This document shows positions 34,880 to 46,345 of a DNA stretch of 64,000 nt, piece after piece. A model generated the notes under the pieces. That model searched no databases. It was not told the DNA's origin and saw nothing but the letters and a program-made list of their open reading frames with translations. Source of the stretch: Timema cristinae (lineage: Eukaryota; Arthropoda; Insecta; Phasmatodea; Timematidae); assembly GCA_039000515.1 (NCBI GenBank), contig JBCFYV010000100.1:22768305-22832304 (forward strand), read 5' to 3'. Each line of letters opens with the position of its first letter. Positions within the stretch are counted from its first letter, which is position 1. The position numbers and the translations under genes are program-made.

Positions 34880-36020
34880 AGGCCTGTGGCTGATGGTCGG
34901 TTAACACAGAATGCTAATCTATTCTATTTTATGTTGTGCTAAGGTTTTGTCAGTTTGGTTTCACCCACATTTCTAAGCTAAGCTATGGTCCCTCTTTTCC
35001 CTCCTGAATTCACAGTGTTTTCTTTCTGGTCTGCTCTACTGAAATTAAGTTATGGAGTTCTCCAAAAGTCTTGTTTGAGCTCAGATGATAGTACTGAGGA
35101 AGAAAAGATGCTGCTGATATCAGATATTGGGGGCTGGGGGGAGGAGGGAAAGAATGTAGGAAGTACAGGTTTGACTTGTTCAATTATCGATTCCATTGTA
35201 ATATAAAAACACTGTTTAAATATAAAACCTAAACCGAATATTATTTAAATACACGTGAAACAAACTGAAAAACAAACTTCAACACTTCTTTGGTTAATTT
35301 CAACAATCCAGGCTCTGGGTATGTACAACATTATCCTAAGCAGCGTTATGCGCATGCGCAAAGTTAGATTGCTCAAGATGAGAGATGGAAAAATTCCCGG
35401 CCAGCAATCTAAAAAAACATAGCGTGGCGTATCAAGGCATATCTTAGTTTAGCTTTCAGTGTGAACCAGCCTTAAAGGCCGATTCACACAGAACGCTAAG
35501 ATAAACTAAGATATTATCTGATAACCCTTTAAAAAGAAATAGCGGGCCATATATTTAAATGTACTGGTTCACACAGAAAGTTAAGCTAAGCTATGCCTTG
35601 CTACGCCGTGCTATGTTTTCTCCAATTGCTTGCCGGGCAATTTTTACATCTCCCATCTATAGCCATCTCACTTTGCGCATGCGCATAACGCAACTTGGGC
35701 TCCGTGTTGAACAGACGCAGTGATGGTTTGGTGAGAATAATTTAAAAAATGTTGAAGTTTTTTTACAATTTGTTTCACTAATAGTCTATTTAGGTTTCAT
35801 ATTTAATAAATGATTTTATATTAAAATGGAAGCGTTAATTGAACAAGTCAAACTTCCATCTCCTAAACTTTCTTCATCTTCTAAAACAGCTGCTAACAGC
35901 AGCATCTTCTCTTCCTCAGTACTACACCTGAACTCAAACAAGATATTTTGAATAACGCCATCCTAACTAAACTTCTCTGGAGCAGACCAGAAAGAAACAA
36001 CACTGAATTCGTTCGTTGTA
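34880..36020. mobile_element. Inverted pair of DNA-transposon segments, possibly PIF/Harbinger
   Basis: Two arms (about 34985-35475 and 35478-36015) are reverse-complementary: GCGCATGCGC, CCCGGCCAGCAA/TTGCTTGCCGGG, TTCTTTCTGGTCTGCTC/GAGCAGACCAGAAAGAA. Terminal-repeat-like words (TTCACACAGAACGCTAAG, GTGTGAACCAGCC) meet at the centre around 35465-35500 and recur near 34895 and 35567. Each arm, read inward, has EEEKMLL, an acidic start reminiscent of Harbinger transposase N-termini. No transposase core is present. Confidence 0.55.
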
Positions 36021-36245
36021 TTAATTTGGTAATAAATGGTTCTTATTTTCTAATTTTAAGTGAAAGTGAGTGTGTTCTGTCTGATCCGGCTTATAGTTAA
36101 GAACTATTGTTGCGTTTCTCTAAGAGGTAGCCATATTGGATTAAGAAACAGTATGATTAAGTCAATTAGGCAGGTCTAAATGTTGTTTCTGTGTTGGTAG
36201 TCTTTAACGCCACTGTTCCACAGCTACTAGCAAGTTATACTTTTT

Positions 36246-36495
36246 ATTAACGTCGAATCTTACAACCCGTTTGGGTTATACGCTTATATACTAATTATGC
36301 TATTGGTTTTAGGAGTTGGTAAGGTTATATTTATAGTAAGTTTACCCACATCTGTATGGAGGAAGAGTGAAAACCCATTTTGGAAAAACACTCTGTACAA
36401 CCAACTGAGATTCGAACCTTGATCTCCTGTCATTGGCAGTCTAGTTTATTACAATAGGAGTGCCTTAGACCATGCGACCACCAAAGTGGGCTTAT
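36246..36495 (-). mobile_element. SINE-1
   Basis: Minus-strand copy: tail CGTCGAATCTTACAACCCGT on the + strand, head complement CATGCGACCACCAAAGTGGG. Confidence 0.87.
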
Positions 36496-36660
36496 AGTGG
36501 TCTAACATTTATACAAATAAACAAAAATTACATACCACGAGTACACCATTAGCTCATTGTAAAGGAACCAAATCTTTTTTCATAATGGCTAACTTTAGTC
36601 TCTTTCGGTATTAGATCTCAGAACCATTAGATCTGTGTGCAACTGTGTCCTTGTCCACAG

Positions 36661-36786
36661 ATCCTGGTTGGTGCCCTCGAACCTGGGACGGTTGGTTGTG
36701 TTGGCAGGACTCCCCACCTCACACCACACAGAGGAGGCCTTGTCCACCCTTCATCCACTTCGGGACCGCCAAACACGATTGCCCAT
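36661..36786 (+). CDS. GPCR exon 3: hormone-receptor domain core (residues 133-175)
   Basis: It starts after TTGTCCACAG; the first AT completes a GAT codon with the G from exon 2. It reads DPGWCPRTWDGWLCW, then PCPPFIHFGTAKHDCP, and ends in T before gtgagt, phase 1. The TWDGW.CW and CP.FI blocks are the diagnostic centre of the class B hormone-receptor domain, including three of its conserved cysteines. A 40-bp minisatellite begins about 65 bases after the donor. Confidence 0.92.
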
Positions 36787-36850
36787 GTGAGTATCTTTCT
36801 TTGGTTCCAAGTTCCCACGTGCGGGTGTTGAGTGAGGCCAACTATACTTC

Positions 36851-37280
36851 CTTCACGGCAACTCTGCACTTTACTGGCAAAACATAGGTTATTCACGGCA
36901 ATGGTGCACTTTACTGGCAAAACATAGTCTATTCACGGCAACTATGCACTTTACTGGCAACACATAGGTTATTCACGGCAATGGTGCACTTTACTGGCAA
37001 AACATAGTCTATTCACGGCAACTATGCACTTTACTGGCAACACATAGGTTATTCACGGCAACTGTGCACTTTACTGGCAAAACATAGTCTATTCACGGCA
37101 ACTATGCACTTTACTGGCAAAACATAGTCTATTCACGGCAACTGTGCACTTTACTGGCAAAACATAGTCTCTTCACGGCAACTGTGACCTTTAGTATCTT
37201 CACGGTAACTTTGAACTTTAATGGCCAACTATGGTATCTTCACGGTAAATGAGCACTTACTGTAAAAATATAGTATCTCC
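36851..37280 (+). repeat. 40-bp tandem array just after exon 3
   Basis: Unit TTCACGGCAACTGTGCACTT plus TACTGGCAAAACATAGTCTA, eight good copies to 37171, then three decayed ones. It begins about 65 bases after the exon 3 donor. Confidence 0.92.
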
Positions 37281-37559
37281 ATGGTTAAGCCTGGAGTTAC
37301 AATAACTAAGCTTAAACAATCGATGCATCTTAAGTGCACCTTGTTAATATATATTTTGAAAATGTATTGAAATGTTTGTTATCTTGGCATTAAAATAGTT
37401 AGGGGATAGTGTTTATTTTCAAACTGACGCCTCAATGCACATTTTTACTGGTACGGGTCTTATGGACTCATTAAACAGACTGTATTTATTTTATTTTTGC
37501 ATTTATTTAAGATATTCAACGTGATTATATCGGTACATTTTATAAACTAGCTTAAATCT

Positions 37560-37715
37560 AGAACAGGCACAACATCCAGCCCCAGCTGGTAATTCAACAT
37601 TGTGTAAGAGGAAACTAACATTTTACAAGGGATAATTTTTTCGGTCATGCTAGGAATTGAACCCAGGACCCTCAACACAAAAGATAGACCTACTACTAAC
37701 TAAGCTAAGGTGACT
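37560..37715 (-). mobile_element. SINE-5, 3'-truncated
   Basis: Minus-strand head complement (ACTAACTAAGCTAAGGTGAC), B-box complement GGAATTGAACCCAGG and body CAGGCACAACATCCAGCCCC. Confidence 0.75.
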
Positions 37716-37933
37716 GATCAAACAGTTTGTATTAAATGCATATGGTGGCAGGAGTCACCAAACCAGCGATCGTTAGCTACCGGTAGCTCGCAGCGGCATC
37801 CTAGATAGCTCCTGAAAACAAATAATTGTCGATACAAGAATATATATCGTAATATCGTAGTCTACACCCACAACAGATGATGCGCGTGAAGGTTATCATC
37901 GTAGTCTTACCTTTCGAGGTTATTATTAATTTA

Positions 37934-38230
37934 TGGTTAACCTCAATGGTCTTGGGGTAAAGTACTCGCCTCAGGATCCGATGTTCGTAGGTTCAAACCC
38001 AAACGTGCTCGATGAATTTCTCTTGAGCGATAAGACATCTGTAGCACAACTTCCTTCGGAGGGGAAGTAAAACCTTCAGTCCCGTGTCGATTGTGTCTCG
38101 TAAGAGAACCCTGGAATGTATGTTAAAATACCTTTCCCGGCAAAATTGGTAGACAATTTCACTCTTGCTCATAGAAATTCTCGTGTAATGATATAATCAG
38201 TTGATCAGTTGATTTACGGTCGGTTCCGAG
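37934..38230 (+). mobile_element. SINE-4
   Basis: Head TTAACCTCAATGGTCTTGGG, B box AGGTTCAAACCCA, ATACCTTTCCCGGCAAAATT, tail TAATGATATAATCAGTTGAT. Confidence 0.88.
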
Positions 38231-38308
38231 CAGTTGTTTCTGCGGGGTGTTTGTTGTTGGTTTTTTTGTGGACGGCTGTTAGTTTCATCTATTTAATTGA
38301 GCTATAGA

Positions 38309-38448
38309 TTATGGGGAATACCAGGCCTCCCACCGTGGTTCGGATTCCACGTTAAACTGTAGGTCCTCCATTTCATCTCACAATCACCCTACCATTACAC
38401 ATTATTAGCGTATATGCGTATATACCGAACGGGTAGTAAGACTCGGTG

Positions 38449-38511
<63 letters not shown>

Positions 38512-38512
38512 G
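38309..38512 (+). mobile_element. SINE-2, 5'-truncated, long (TAA)n tail
   Basis: Begins at TATGGGGAATACCAGGCCTC, runs through the body and tail and ends in about twenty TAA units, the longest tail in the window. Confidence 0.9.
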
Positions 38513-39739
38513 AGTTATAATGAGCTGTAATTTAAAACAAAAGATATCTCTTCATTTGAAATGGGAAGAGGAGTAAATACCCATCGATGTTAATGTAAAG
38601 TGTTTGCTCACTGCGCCATGCAAGTGTGACTTTATGCAAGAAACGTAACGTTGAACGATATATCATTCATTCGGTGACAGACAAGGCCGTAGCCATGAAG
38701 AAGCGGCGAGGGGGACTTGGGGATTCAACTGTACGGTTTAAACAGAACGAGAAAATATATCTTGTCACCTAAATTCTAATATATAAGTCGATCTTAAAGA
38801 TAGTTAGTGACTGTGTCCATTAACCAGGCAACAAAGATGGTTATACATATTGACAAAGGAACTAGGAATTATTAGTGAGTTTAGGAAGAATTGTGGAAGC
38901 GGATAAGTCTGTGATATTAGGAAACAGCAAATCCTTTCAAATGGAAACTATTCGAATGATAGTTCCGAGAACACCTCGCAAATGGGTATGTTAAGAAAGA
39001 CTTATAAGAGGTAGGGGATAGGATAATATATTGAGGGCGGATTATCTATCAACCCCAAACTGATTGCAGTTTGTAAAAATATAAGCAGCTTTAGTTTTTT
39101 AACAGCACAACTGAAGTTAAGTGACTGCTATAAATATTATGATGTTTGAATAGTTTTATTTTTGATAGTTTAGTGTGAAGTGTAGATTAGTGTTAGTTAT
39201 TTTTTAGATACAACTGATATATACTTATCTCGAATGCTAAATTTGGTTTACTAGGTTAACACTATGAATTCTAGTAAATAAACAAAACAATCTAGTATTT
39301 TATTTTTAGATCCTTTTAAAGAGATTTTAAAAAAAATCGTGGTCAAAAGTAATAGCATTTTACTATTTTATTAGTGTTATTTTATGGGTGTTAATAATAT
39401 CTATCAAATATAACGGCTACAACTGACATGACTTGACGTATAAAAATTAATTTAAGTAATTGTCAAAAAGTTTATTCTTTCTGAATCTGACTGTAGAGTG
39501 GGTCGTTTGAATAATGGGTTGATTTGACTATGATTTTAATAGTGAGACCACTTTCAATCACCAACCTTGATTGGACGTCACTATAATCTGGCATTGTATG
39601 GAGAACTATTATGTTTTATTATATTTAACATAAAAGTTATCAAACGCTTCCAATAATAATACATCCTCATGGATTATTGTATAATTTATCTTCACATTAT
39701 TAACCAAGCGGAATAAGTATATAAATACAATAAGAGTAA

Positions 39740-39830
39740 TATGTTTATTCATACCATTGTGGTAACATGACTCTCTAGTTTTAGAACAAGGGGCTTCCTA
39801 CTAAAATCAGAGTATAAACAACCCCAGATT
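39740..39830 (+). repeat. Unclassified dispersed repeat, copy 2
   Basis: CCATTGTGGTAACATGACTC, TAGTTTTAGAACAAGGGGCT and TCCTACTAAAATCAGAGTAT resemble 25900-25985. Confidence 0.5.
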
Positions 39831-40754
39831 TTTCTCATCATCCTTTTCCCGATGATTGGTCACCATTTTCAATAAATCTGTATTTCATTGCATAACTTGG
39901 AAATGCCTTTATTTGATTATAATATTGGATTATGTTGGCTAGGATGTCTTAAAAAATTCCTTAAACAAAAATTTTAAACCTCCAACTTTATTTTTGTGTG
40001 GGGGGGAGGGGAAGGGGCTAATTGACTAAAAAGGTATTTTGAGGAACTTGTTTTTCACCCTCATGCTTTAACATTTCCAAGGCCCTCCCCAGAGAAACTA
40101 CGATTTAGCTGCCACTAAGCTTTAAACTAGTCATCTAGAATCAATTCGAAGTAGTCTTCAATAAATATATATTCGATTTTTTATATTCCTTGACTGTATT
40201 TATAGTGGTCCTCGCCTTATCTTTTAAATTTTAATTCGATGCATTTAGAAACTATTTGCAGTTTGTCTTTAATCGTATCAAATTCGAAAATGTAAGAGGG
40301 GAGTAAAATAAAACTAGAAAAAAGCAAATTTATTCCGGGGGGTATTTTCAGTGGACAATGATATAGCCCCACCCTGTAAATCCCCCTCCTCCGGTTATGC
40401 CAATAATTATGCCTTTGTTTAATAAATTATCAATACAAATTTTTGGACATGGAGCGAGGAGACGATATGAAATTTATAAATAAAAACCAAGCTTTGGCAC
40501 TTAATTCCCTGACCTTAATTACCATAAAAATAAATTTCAGATAGCTTCTATAGGCATTTAATACTCGAAATTTGTATTTGCCTACAACACTTTAAACCTC
40601 CCTCGAAATGTTGGCCTGGCTACAACCTTGCCAACAAAGATTTTCCTCCAAATACAGCTTCAAATAAAGGAAGAGTTAAAAGATTACAAAATAAGTTGTG
40701 TGAACAGCAGTCAACTTTTACGAAAAATACGAATACAAATAAAGCCGCTCCTCT

Positions 40755-41072
40755 AAAGATAGGGATATTTTGTAATGAGGTGGAGTGGATAATGCTAGCT
40801 CAAGATAGGAATAGGGTGTAATGAGGTGGACTGGATATAACTAGCTCCAGATAGGAATAGGGTGTAATGATGTGGACTGGATATAACTAGCTCCAGATAG
40901 GAATAGGGTGTAATGAGGTGGACTGGATATAACTAGCTCCAGATAGGAATAGGGTGTAATGAGGTGGACTGGATGGAACTACATCAAGATAGGACTATGT
41001 GGCGTACGTTTGTAAGTGTGGCAATGACCTTGAGATCTTGTTTCCATAGAGTAAGTAAGTAATAATTTCTCC
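40755..41072 (+). pseudogene. LINE type I 3' end with about five 46-bp units
   Basis: Plus-strand units GGTGTAATGAGGTGGACTGG and ATATAACTAGCTCCAGATAG run to 41000, followed by the LINE 3' end and an AGTAAGTAAGTAA tail at 41050. The element is 5'-truncated at the array itself. Confidence 0.8.
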
Positions 41073-41347
41073 TTCCCCTCGTGAATGTATCCCTGGCAAG
41101 TTTCCCTGAACATCTGCGCTGACTCACCGACTCCGTTATGTAAACACCCCTTCACTCATTTCTTGCGCCCTGACCTGCGTGTTTGAGCAAACTCCAACAC
41201 ATTTCCCTTTCCTTGATCGTCTTATTGATGCTTTACTACTTCCTATAACCTTCGTTTGGAGGTTTGGAGGGAAAAAATGTTGATTCAAGATGAGTTATGG
41301 GAAGACAAACTTATGACTACCATTTCTTAGAACTGTAACTCTACCTT

Positions 41348-41515
41348 TAAGGTGGGAGTGAACGGTATGCTAGTCATGGGAAGTGATTTTGCAGTTTTTA
41401 TAGCAAATCTTTTTTTTTGCTAAAATAAATAAAAAACTGCTCCAGTAGAAACATAGTTTAATCTCATTTACATGGTGATATTAACAATTTGGGAATATTC
41501 GTGGAATAGAAAGGA
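41348..41515. mobile_element. Foldback element, left half only
   Basis: CTTTAAGGTGGGAGTGAACG, TTTTGCAGTTTTTATAGCAA and AACTGCTCCAGTAGAAACAT, then GGTGATATTAAC; the second arm is missing. Confidence 0.75.
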
Positions 41516-41934
41516 ATGGAAGGATCAGTATCCTTTAGCAAATTATTGTTTTAGTACAAATTTGAATAACTAATTCAAGGTTTGTACAATCAGCTTGAAA
41601 GAATTTTTTTTTTTTTCATTTTAAGTTCTCTGGTTAACAAAACAAATTAATATAGGAAAGCTTGAACAGCTAACCCCATCTTAGCTAAACAGAAACTTCA
41701 TGGCATGAGTTCTTAATCAAGTTGTAACAACCAAGCGTCCGCAACCGTTGGCGATGATCGTGCCAATATTTGCATATACAAGGTATCAACTGGTCAGCAC
41801 AACAAATCCACTTTTCGTTAATCTCACTTTTCTAGACTGGAGCTGCTAATTTTTAATTCAAGTTGCTCTTCATTTGTAATCACGAATCTGAGTTTATTCC
41901 ATTCCAGACACAGTGCTTCACAGAAAATTTTGGA

Positions 41935-42010
41935 AGTGCCGGGGAACGAACCCGATATTTTTGGACTTGTAGCCAGAAACTATGACTATTAAGCTACAGA
42001 GGTGGTCTGC
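41935..42010 (-). mobile_element. tRNA-like head of an unclassified SINE
   Basis: Minus strand reads CCACCTCTGTAGCTTAATAG, then CGGGTTCGTTCCCCGG. A box and B box are visible but the stems are poor and no known body follows. Confidence 0.45.
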
Positions 42011-42184
42011 GCAGGCAAATCTCTCTGTAATGGTGCTGCAATTTATTAATAAAAGGCTCTAAAATGCAACCAAAAGGTATTGATCAAAAGAAAGTACCGA
42101 AATAGGGTTATTAAGAGAATTTAAAATTTCACTGAACGCCAACATTGTTTTATGTATGTGAAGCTTGTGTTTGTCAGGAGAAAT

Positions 42185-42289
42185 ATAAGAGCAAGAGGAA
42201 TGTGGCTATAATGAGATATCTAAGAAATGTGTGTGGAAAAACTTGCATGGACAGAGTCAGTAATGAATGGGTGCTGGAGGTTGGTTAAG
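42185..42289 (+). pseudogene. LINE type II ORF, part before the Harbinger-like insertion
   Basis: Reads MRYLRNVCGKTCMDRVSNEW, then VLEVG, resembling the segment upstream of the GRP.K.W motif in non-LTR ORFs. It stops at the TTAAG duplication. Confidence 0.7.
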
Positions 42290-42546
42290 GCTCCTTTCAC
42301 ACATTCCAATTTTCAGTCGACCGATATCAGCCGACCGCAAACCACCCGACAATTTAAGCAAAGATAGTTATCCGATCTTACTCCGATTCTTGCCAGACGG
42401 CAAGTATTTTAGTAAAAGCTAGTGCACTTAATTTATCTCGTTTACCTCCCGTAGACCTAATTAATTCTATCGTCCTCCATAAGCAAGTTATTATTCTCAA
42501 AACCTAATAATAAAATCCCTAGATAAATTACATTTTCTGGATAAAT

Positions 42547-42695
42547 AAGATGGAATAGTCTCTTTTAGATATACATAAACATCCTCCCATTCATTTTTGG
42601 TCTTGTTCCTGTCCTTATAGCTTTCTAGAGTTGTGTCCCACAACACAGGCCGTGATTAAAATCAGCTATTCGGTATCTACATCAATATCACTCAT
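42547..42695 (-). pseudogene. MADF-domain fragment, left arm
   Basis: The minus strand opens MSDIDVDTE and a stop, then after a frame change PVLWDTTLESYKDRNKTKNE, WEDVYVYLKETIPSY. PVLWD..L..Y.DRN....W..V is the start of the MADF DNA-binding domain found in Harbinger accessory proteins and some host regulators. A stop and a frameshift make it inactive. Confidence 0.75.
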
Positions 42696-42912
42696 TTTCA
42701 TATACAACTAGACCGTCAAACAAACAGCACGTGTGTTCACTCAATAGGGTGTCGGATTGAACCTCGACTGCTGTCCGATGTTGGCTAGTCACCACAGGGT
42801 AGTCCCTCGTTGTTTTAGATGTGCATGTTCACACAGGCAGGTATTTAGTCGTCCGACAGTCTGTTGAGCGATCACACGTGCTGTGCGGTAGGCGGTCTAG
42901 TTGTGTATGAGA

Positions 42913-43060
42913 ATGAGTGATATTGATGTAGATACCGAATAACTGATTTGAATCACGGCCTGTGTTGTGGGACAAAGCTTTAGAAAGTTATCAGAACAGG
43001 AACAAGACCAAAAATGCGCGGAGAGAAGTTAGTGTACATCTAAAAAAGATTATTCCGTCT
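42913..43060 (+). pseudogene. MADF-domain fragment, right arm
   Basis: Mirror copy: MSDIDVDTE, stop, then PVLWDKALESYQNRNKTKNA and RREVSVHLKKIIPSY. It has diverged from the left arm at several codons, so the arms are old. Confidence 0.75.
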
Positions 43061-43315
43061 TATATATTCAGAAATTTTAATTTATTTAGGTATTTGATTA
43101 TTAGGTTTTGAGAATAACTTTCTTAAGGAAGACTATAGAATGTATTAGGAGTAGAGGAGGTGAATGAGAGAGATTAAGTGCACAAGCTTTTACTAAAATA
43201 CTTGCCGTCTGACAAGAATCGGAGTAAATTCGGATAACTATATTTGCTTAAATTGTCGGGTGGTTTGGTGTCGGATGATATCGGCTGACTGAAAATCGGA
43301 ACTTGTGAAAGGAGC

Positions 43316-43670
43316 TTAAGGCGTGTTGAGAGGATGAGTATGAATCGAGTGATGAAGCAAATATATGAAGGTAGAGTGTGTGGATCAAAAAGAAGGGGTA
43401 GGCCATGTAAAACATGGGTGGTGGATGAATGTGTGAAAAAGATAAACACTAAGTGTTTTAAGAATAAAAGAGCATGTATGACTCGGTGTATGGATGATGT
43501 TGAAGCGAGGGAAGTATGCAAGAATAGGGAAGTGTGGAGAAAGATAGTGATGATATATTAAGTACGGATTGCTTACCTTGTAATGGAATGGAGTGGTTAT
43601 GTATGTATGTATGTATGTATGTATGTATGTATGTATGTATGTATGTATGTATGTATGTATGTATGCTATG
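43316..43670 (+). pseudogene. LINE type II C-terminus and (ATGT)n tail
   Basis: The frame 43334-43561 reads MNRVMKQIYEGRVCGSKRRG, then RPCKTWVVDE and REVWRKI, ending in a stop; a non-coding end and about fifteen ATGT units follow (43600-43665). This is the 3' end of a non-LTR element whose ORF is split by the foldback at 42290-43315. The minus-strand ORF over the tail is an artefact. Confidence 0.8.
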
Positions 43671-44159
43671 TATTCTACGTATATATGTATGAATGTATGT
43701 ATATATGTTCACTGAAGTGAATCTCATATTATATATACATATATTAGTTTTAATTCAGAGAAATAAGTTTCTCAGTACCTACAATTTTTCTTTCAATCAA
43801 AATATAATCTAGGCCTAGTGATCAAATCAACGATTTTAAACAATTACAACTCACAAGCAGATAACTGAATTAACATAGATCAATTAAAAAATAAATCCTT
43901 TTTACATATCTCGTGGGGCTATCATTAACATCACATGCTAAATTAAGCACTAACTAAATATTTTCAAGGAAACAAATGTACCCTCATTTGTCCGAATGGG
44001 TTGTTGAATTCTTATGTTTCAAGAAGTATACTTCGTAGGCTTTTTTGTTCTTTTAACACACTATTATTCCAGAGTGAAGAACTGTTTTTGGTGTTTTCTC
44101 ATGATTAATCAATCGCGTAAGTCTTCTGTGTAGGCCTATATAAAATCCTTGAGGTAGGA

Positions 44160-44420
44160 TGGAAGTAAATGTGAGTTGAATCCAGTATTTTAGTAGTTTT
44201 TATAAGAAAATTTGTTTTGGTCTGGGATGGATAAATTATTGCTTCATAATAGGTATATATATCCTAGGCATCGTGGAATTTTTAACAAGACTTTTTCTAT
44301 TTATTTTAATATTAAACTAAAAACATCTTTTGGGACAATATTTTATTTATTTTGGCATGAAAATATAAGTTTTGTAATAAAAAGTGAAAAAATATTGCTG
44401 TTCACTCGCCTCTTCTTCCA
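44160..44420. mobile_element. Foldback element remnant
   Basis: TTTTAGTAGTTTTTATAAGA and GGGACAATATTTTATTTATT, then TTTTGGCATGAAAAT, match arm segments; strongly diverged. It lies just before GPCR exon 4. Confidence 0.5.
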
Positions 44421-44587
44421 TCCCAATTTAAAAAGTTATTGGTAATAATTTTATCATGGAATTTGGATGGGTATAAATTACACTACTATCCCATCAAATA
44501 AAATTTGTTGGGGTACAATGTACCTGCCTGTTCCTACGTTCCTTGATTCAAAGTGTGCTCTAATCTCTTGCCCGCTCTGTGTTGCAG

Positions 44588-44777
44588 TGAAAGCGGAAAA
44601 GCATTGCGTGGCAGGTTGGTGGGGCGGCCATCCAGAGAACTCTAGTATCGAATGGACGGACTACACCACGTGCAGTATAGTCAAAGACCTCAAGAGACGC
44701 ATGCACATCGGCATGGCGGCTCTTTCCGTGTCCATAGCAGCATTGTTGCCAGCCTTGCTCATCTTCAATGTTTACAG
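44588..44777 (+). CDS. GPCR exon 4: end of ectodomain and TM1 (residues 175-238)
   Basis: It starts after GTGTTGCAG with TG, completing a TTG codon from exon 3, and ends in AG before gtaaac, phase 2. It encodes HCVAGWWGGHPENSSIEW, then DYTTC, which closes the hormone-binding domain. A hydrophobic helix follows (AALSVSIAALLPALLIFNVY), fitting TM1. An N-glycosylation site NSS lies in the last ectodomain loop. Confidence 0.9.
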
Positions 44778-45309
44778 GTAAACTCATTTGTAACTTCATT
44801 CATTGAAACACCATTTTGTGTTCGAGAGTTAAGAGCCTTCATCATAGCATGCCCAACTCAGCTCGCGTGAGGTATGGGAGTAAAGAAAACAACTACAATA
44901 CTCCAGAAATGTGCGCAACGCATTCGTATTTGAAGGATTACTCGAAATTTTCCGTGGTGACGATGGGGGACAAAGCGACCAAGTTTCTTGTTAATAATTA
45001 CAGTATGTATATATTATGACAGAATTAATATTTGTGTACAGTGCCTATTTGTGAAGACATTCTATAATGGTCAAAAACTGCCTTTTCAAAGAAGTTTTTA
45101 TCCAAATATAATTAAATATTTCAACACTATTCTGTATTAGAAACTTTTATTAACTCTCTATCTCCATTAATGTTTAATCAGAAATGATCCACGTGCAATG
45201 GCGTTCGTGTATAAATACGATTTCAAGCTCACTGTATCACAGAGTTGATGAACATGTGATGCACGCTCTTAATTTAGATTGGCTAAAAGATAGTTTTTTT
45301 TTGTTTGCT

Positions 45310-45555
45310 TTTTTCACCACATATTACTACCTGTTCTGGTTATACGCATGAATGATAACTATTCTAATGGAGTAGTGATGGGGGAGGAAGCATTTTAGAG
45401 GTAATATACCTGCGTTTACGTGGAAGGAAAGGGAAAAACCATTTAGGAAAAATCACCCTCAATAGACCCAGGATTCAAACCCCATTCTCCCCATCATCAG
45501 CAGGCCATTCCAACACGAGAGTGACGCCTTAGACCATTCAGCCACTGAAGTAATC
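45310..45555 (-). mobile_element. SINE-1
   Basis: Minus-strand copy: CACCACATATTACTACCTGT tail on the + strand, body GGGAAAAACCATTTAGGAAA, head complement CATTCAGCCACTGAAG. Confidence 0.87.
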
Positions 45556-45609
45556 AAAGTGATAGTTAATTTATATTTTTGGTACAATAGTTCGATTAGC
45601 TAATGTATT

Positions 45610-45725
45610 TTGTTTTGCCCCGTGTTTCACTGCCCACCCATGCTATGTGGATTTAATTACATTAGTAGATTAAGAATAAGGAAGGTAAAATTTAGAGTAA
45701 ATGTGCTGGCATTTTCATAAAGGTA
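45610..45725 (-). mobile_element. SINE-1 3' fragment
   Basis: GCCCCGTGTTTCACTGCCCA and following body words; the head is missing. Confidence 0.6.
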
Positions 45726-45964
45726 TGATGTGTTGCAGCACCAATCTAATAACTTTACAAGAAAGTTATTAATCTTGCATACGAAATTCACAGGAAGAAA
45801 CTATTCATGATCATGAATACACAGTAAAGAGAATGAAAAAATATATATTGTAAATCCTGAATAATTATAATACACCTCACTCAATGCTGGAGAGAGAAGT
45901 AGAAGTAGGCAAGAATAAAATAGGGGATCAAGAGAGTGGAAGTTGATGAAGTTGTGAAGGACCT

Positions 45965-46345
45965 AAAGGTGAGGATATAGGCGACGCAGGGTAAAGGCAG
46001 TGTTTTTATAGTTTTTATAGCAAAACTTTTTTTTTGTAAAAATAAATAAACTATTTCTCTACTAGAAACAAAGAGTTTAATTTTGTTCACATGTTGATAT
46101 CAACAGTTGTTGAATATGTCATGAACATCGTAGCATTAGATGACAAACTTTTTAAATGAAGAGAAAAAGTTGACATTAAATTCCAGGATACCTTTAACAA
46201 ATATTCACCAATTGTTGATATCACCCTTTGAAGAAAATTAAACTTTATATTTGTATTGAATCACTGGTTGATTTATTTTGACCAAAAAAAAAGTTCAAAA
46301 CTGCAAAAACATATTTTATCACGATCCCTAAATTCCCACCTTAAC
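45965..46345. mobile_element. Foldback element, complete
   Basis: Left arm AAGGTGAGG, TTTTTATAGCAAAACTTTTT, CTCTACTAGAAACAAAGAGT; right arm AATTAAACTTTATATTTGTA, TTGATTTATTTTGACCAAAA; centre AAATGAAGAGAAAAAGTTGA. Ends near CCCACCTTAA. Same family as 62540-62905. Confidence 0.85.

Larger units (their letters stand above)
31031..36660 (+). other. Intron 2 of the GPCR gene
   Basis: Bounded by G|gtacta (weak donor) and TTGTCCACAG. It contains a Helitron-like segment ending near 33314, TA/GA simple repeats, two SINE-1 copies and a SINE-1 tail, and the inverted-repeat DNA element pair at 34.9-36.0 kb. About 33320-33885 and 34155-34330 show nothing recognisable. A GC-rich cluster of short CCCAGTTG-containing repeats lies at 34360-34760. 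Confidence 0.75.
42290..43315. mobile_element. PIF/Harbinger-like foldback with a MADF fragment on each arm
   Basis: Begins GCTCCTTTCACACATTCC and ends with the complement GGAACTTGTGAAAGGAGC; TTAAG flanks both sides (42285-42289, 43316-43320), including the TTA expected for this superfamily. Long inverted arms of about 400 bp: TCGGATAACT, CTTGCCGTCTG and TGTGTTGTGGGAC recur in mirror order. Both arms carry the start of a MADF/Myb-SANT-like accessory protein. Inserted in a LINE type II ORF. Confidence 0.8.
36787..44587 (+). other. Intron 3 of the GPCR gene
   Basis: Bounded by gtgagt and GTGTTGCAG. It contains the 40-bp array, a SINE-5 and a SINE-4 copy, a truncated SINE-2 with a long TAA tail, a LINE 3' end with a 46-bp array, a foldback half-element and a LINE interrupted by a Harbinger-like foldback. 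The stretch 38515-40740 holds no recognisable gene; part of it (39740-39830) resembles 25895-25985, a dispersed repeat of unknown type. Confidence 0.75.

Noticed and set aside
43458..43727. 89-codon minus-strand ORF
   Set aside because: It reads through the (ATGT)n LINE tail (IHTYIHTY repeats) and the antisense of the LINE ORF.
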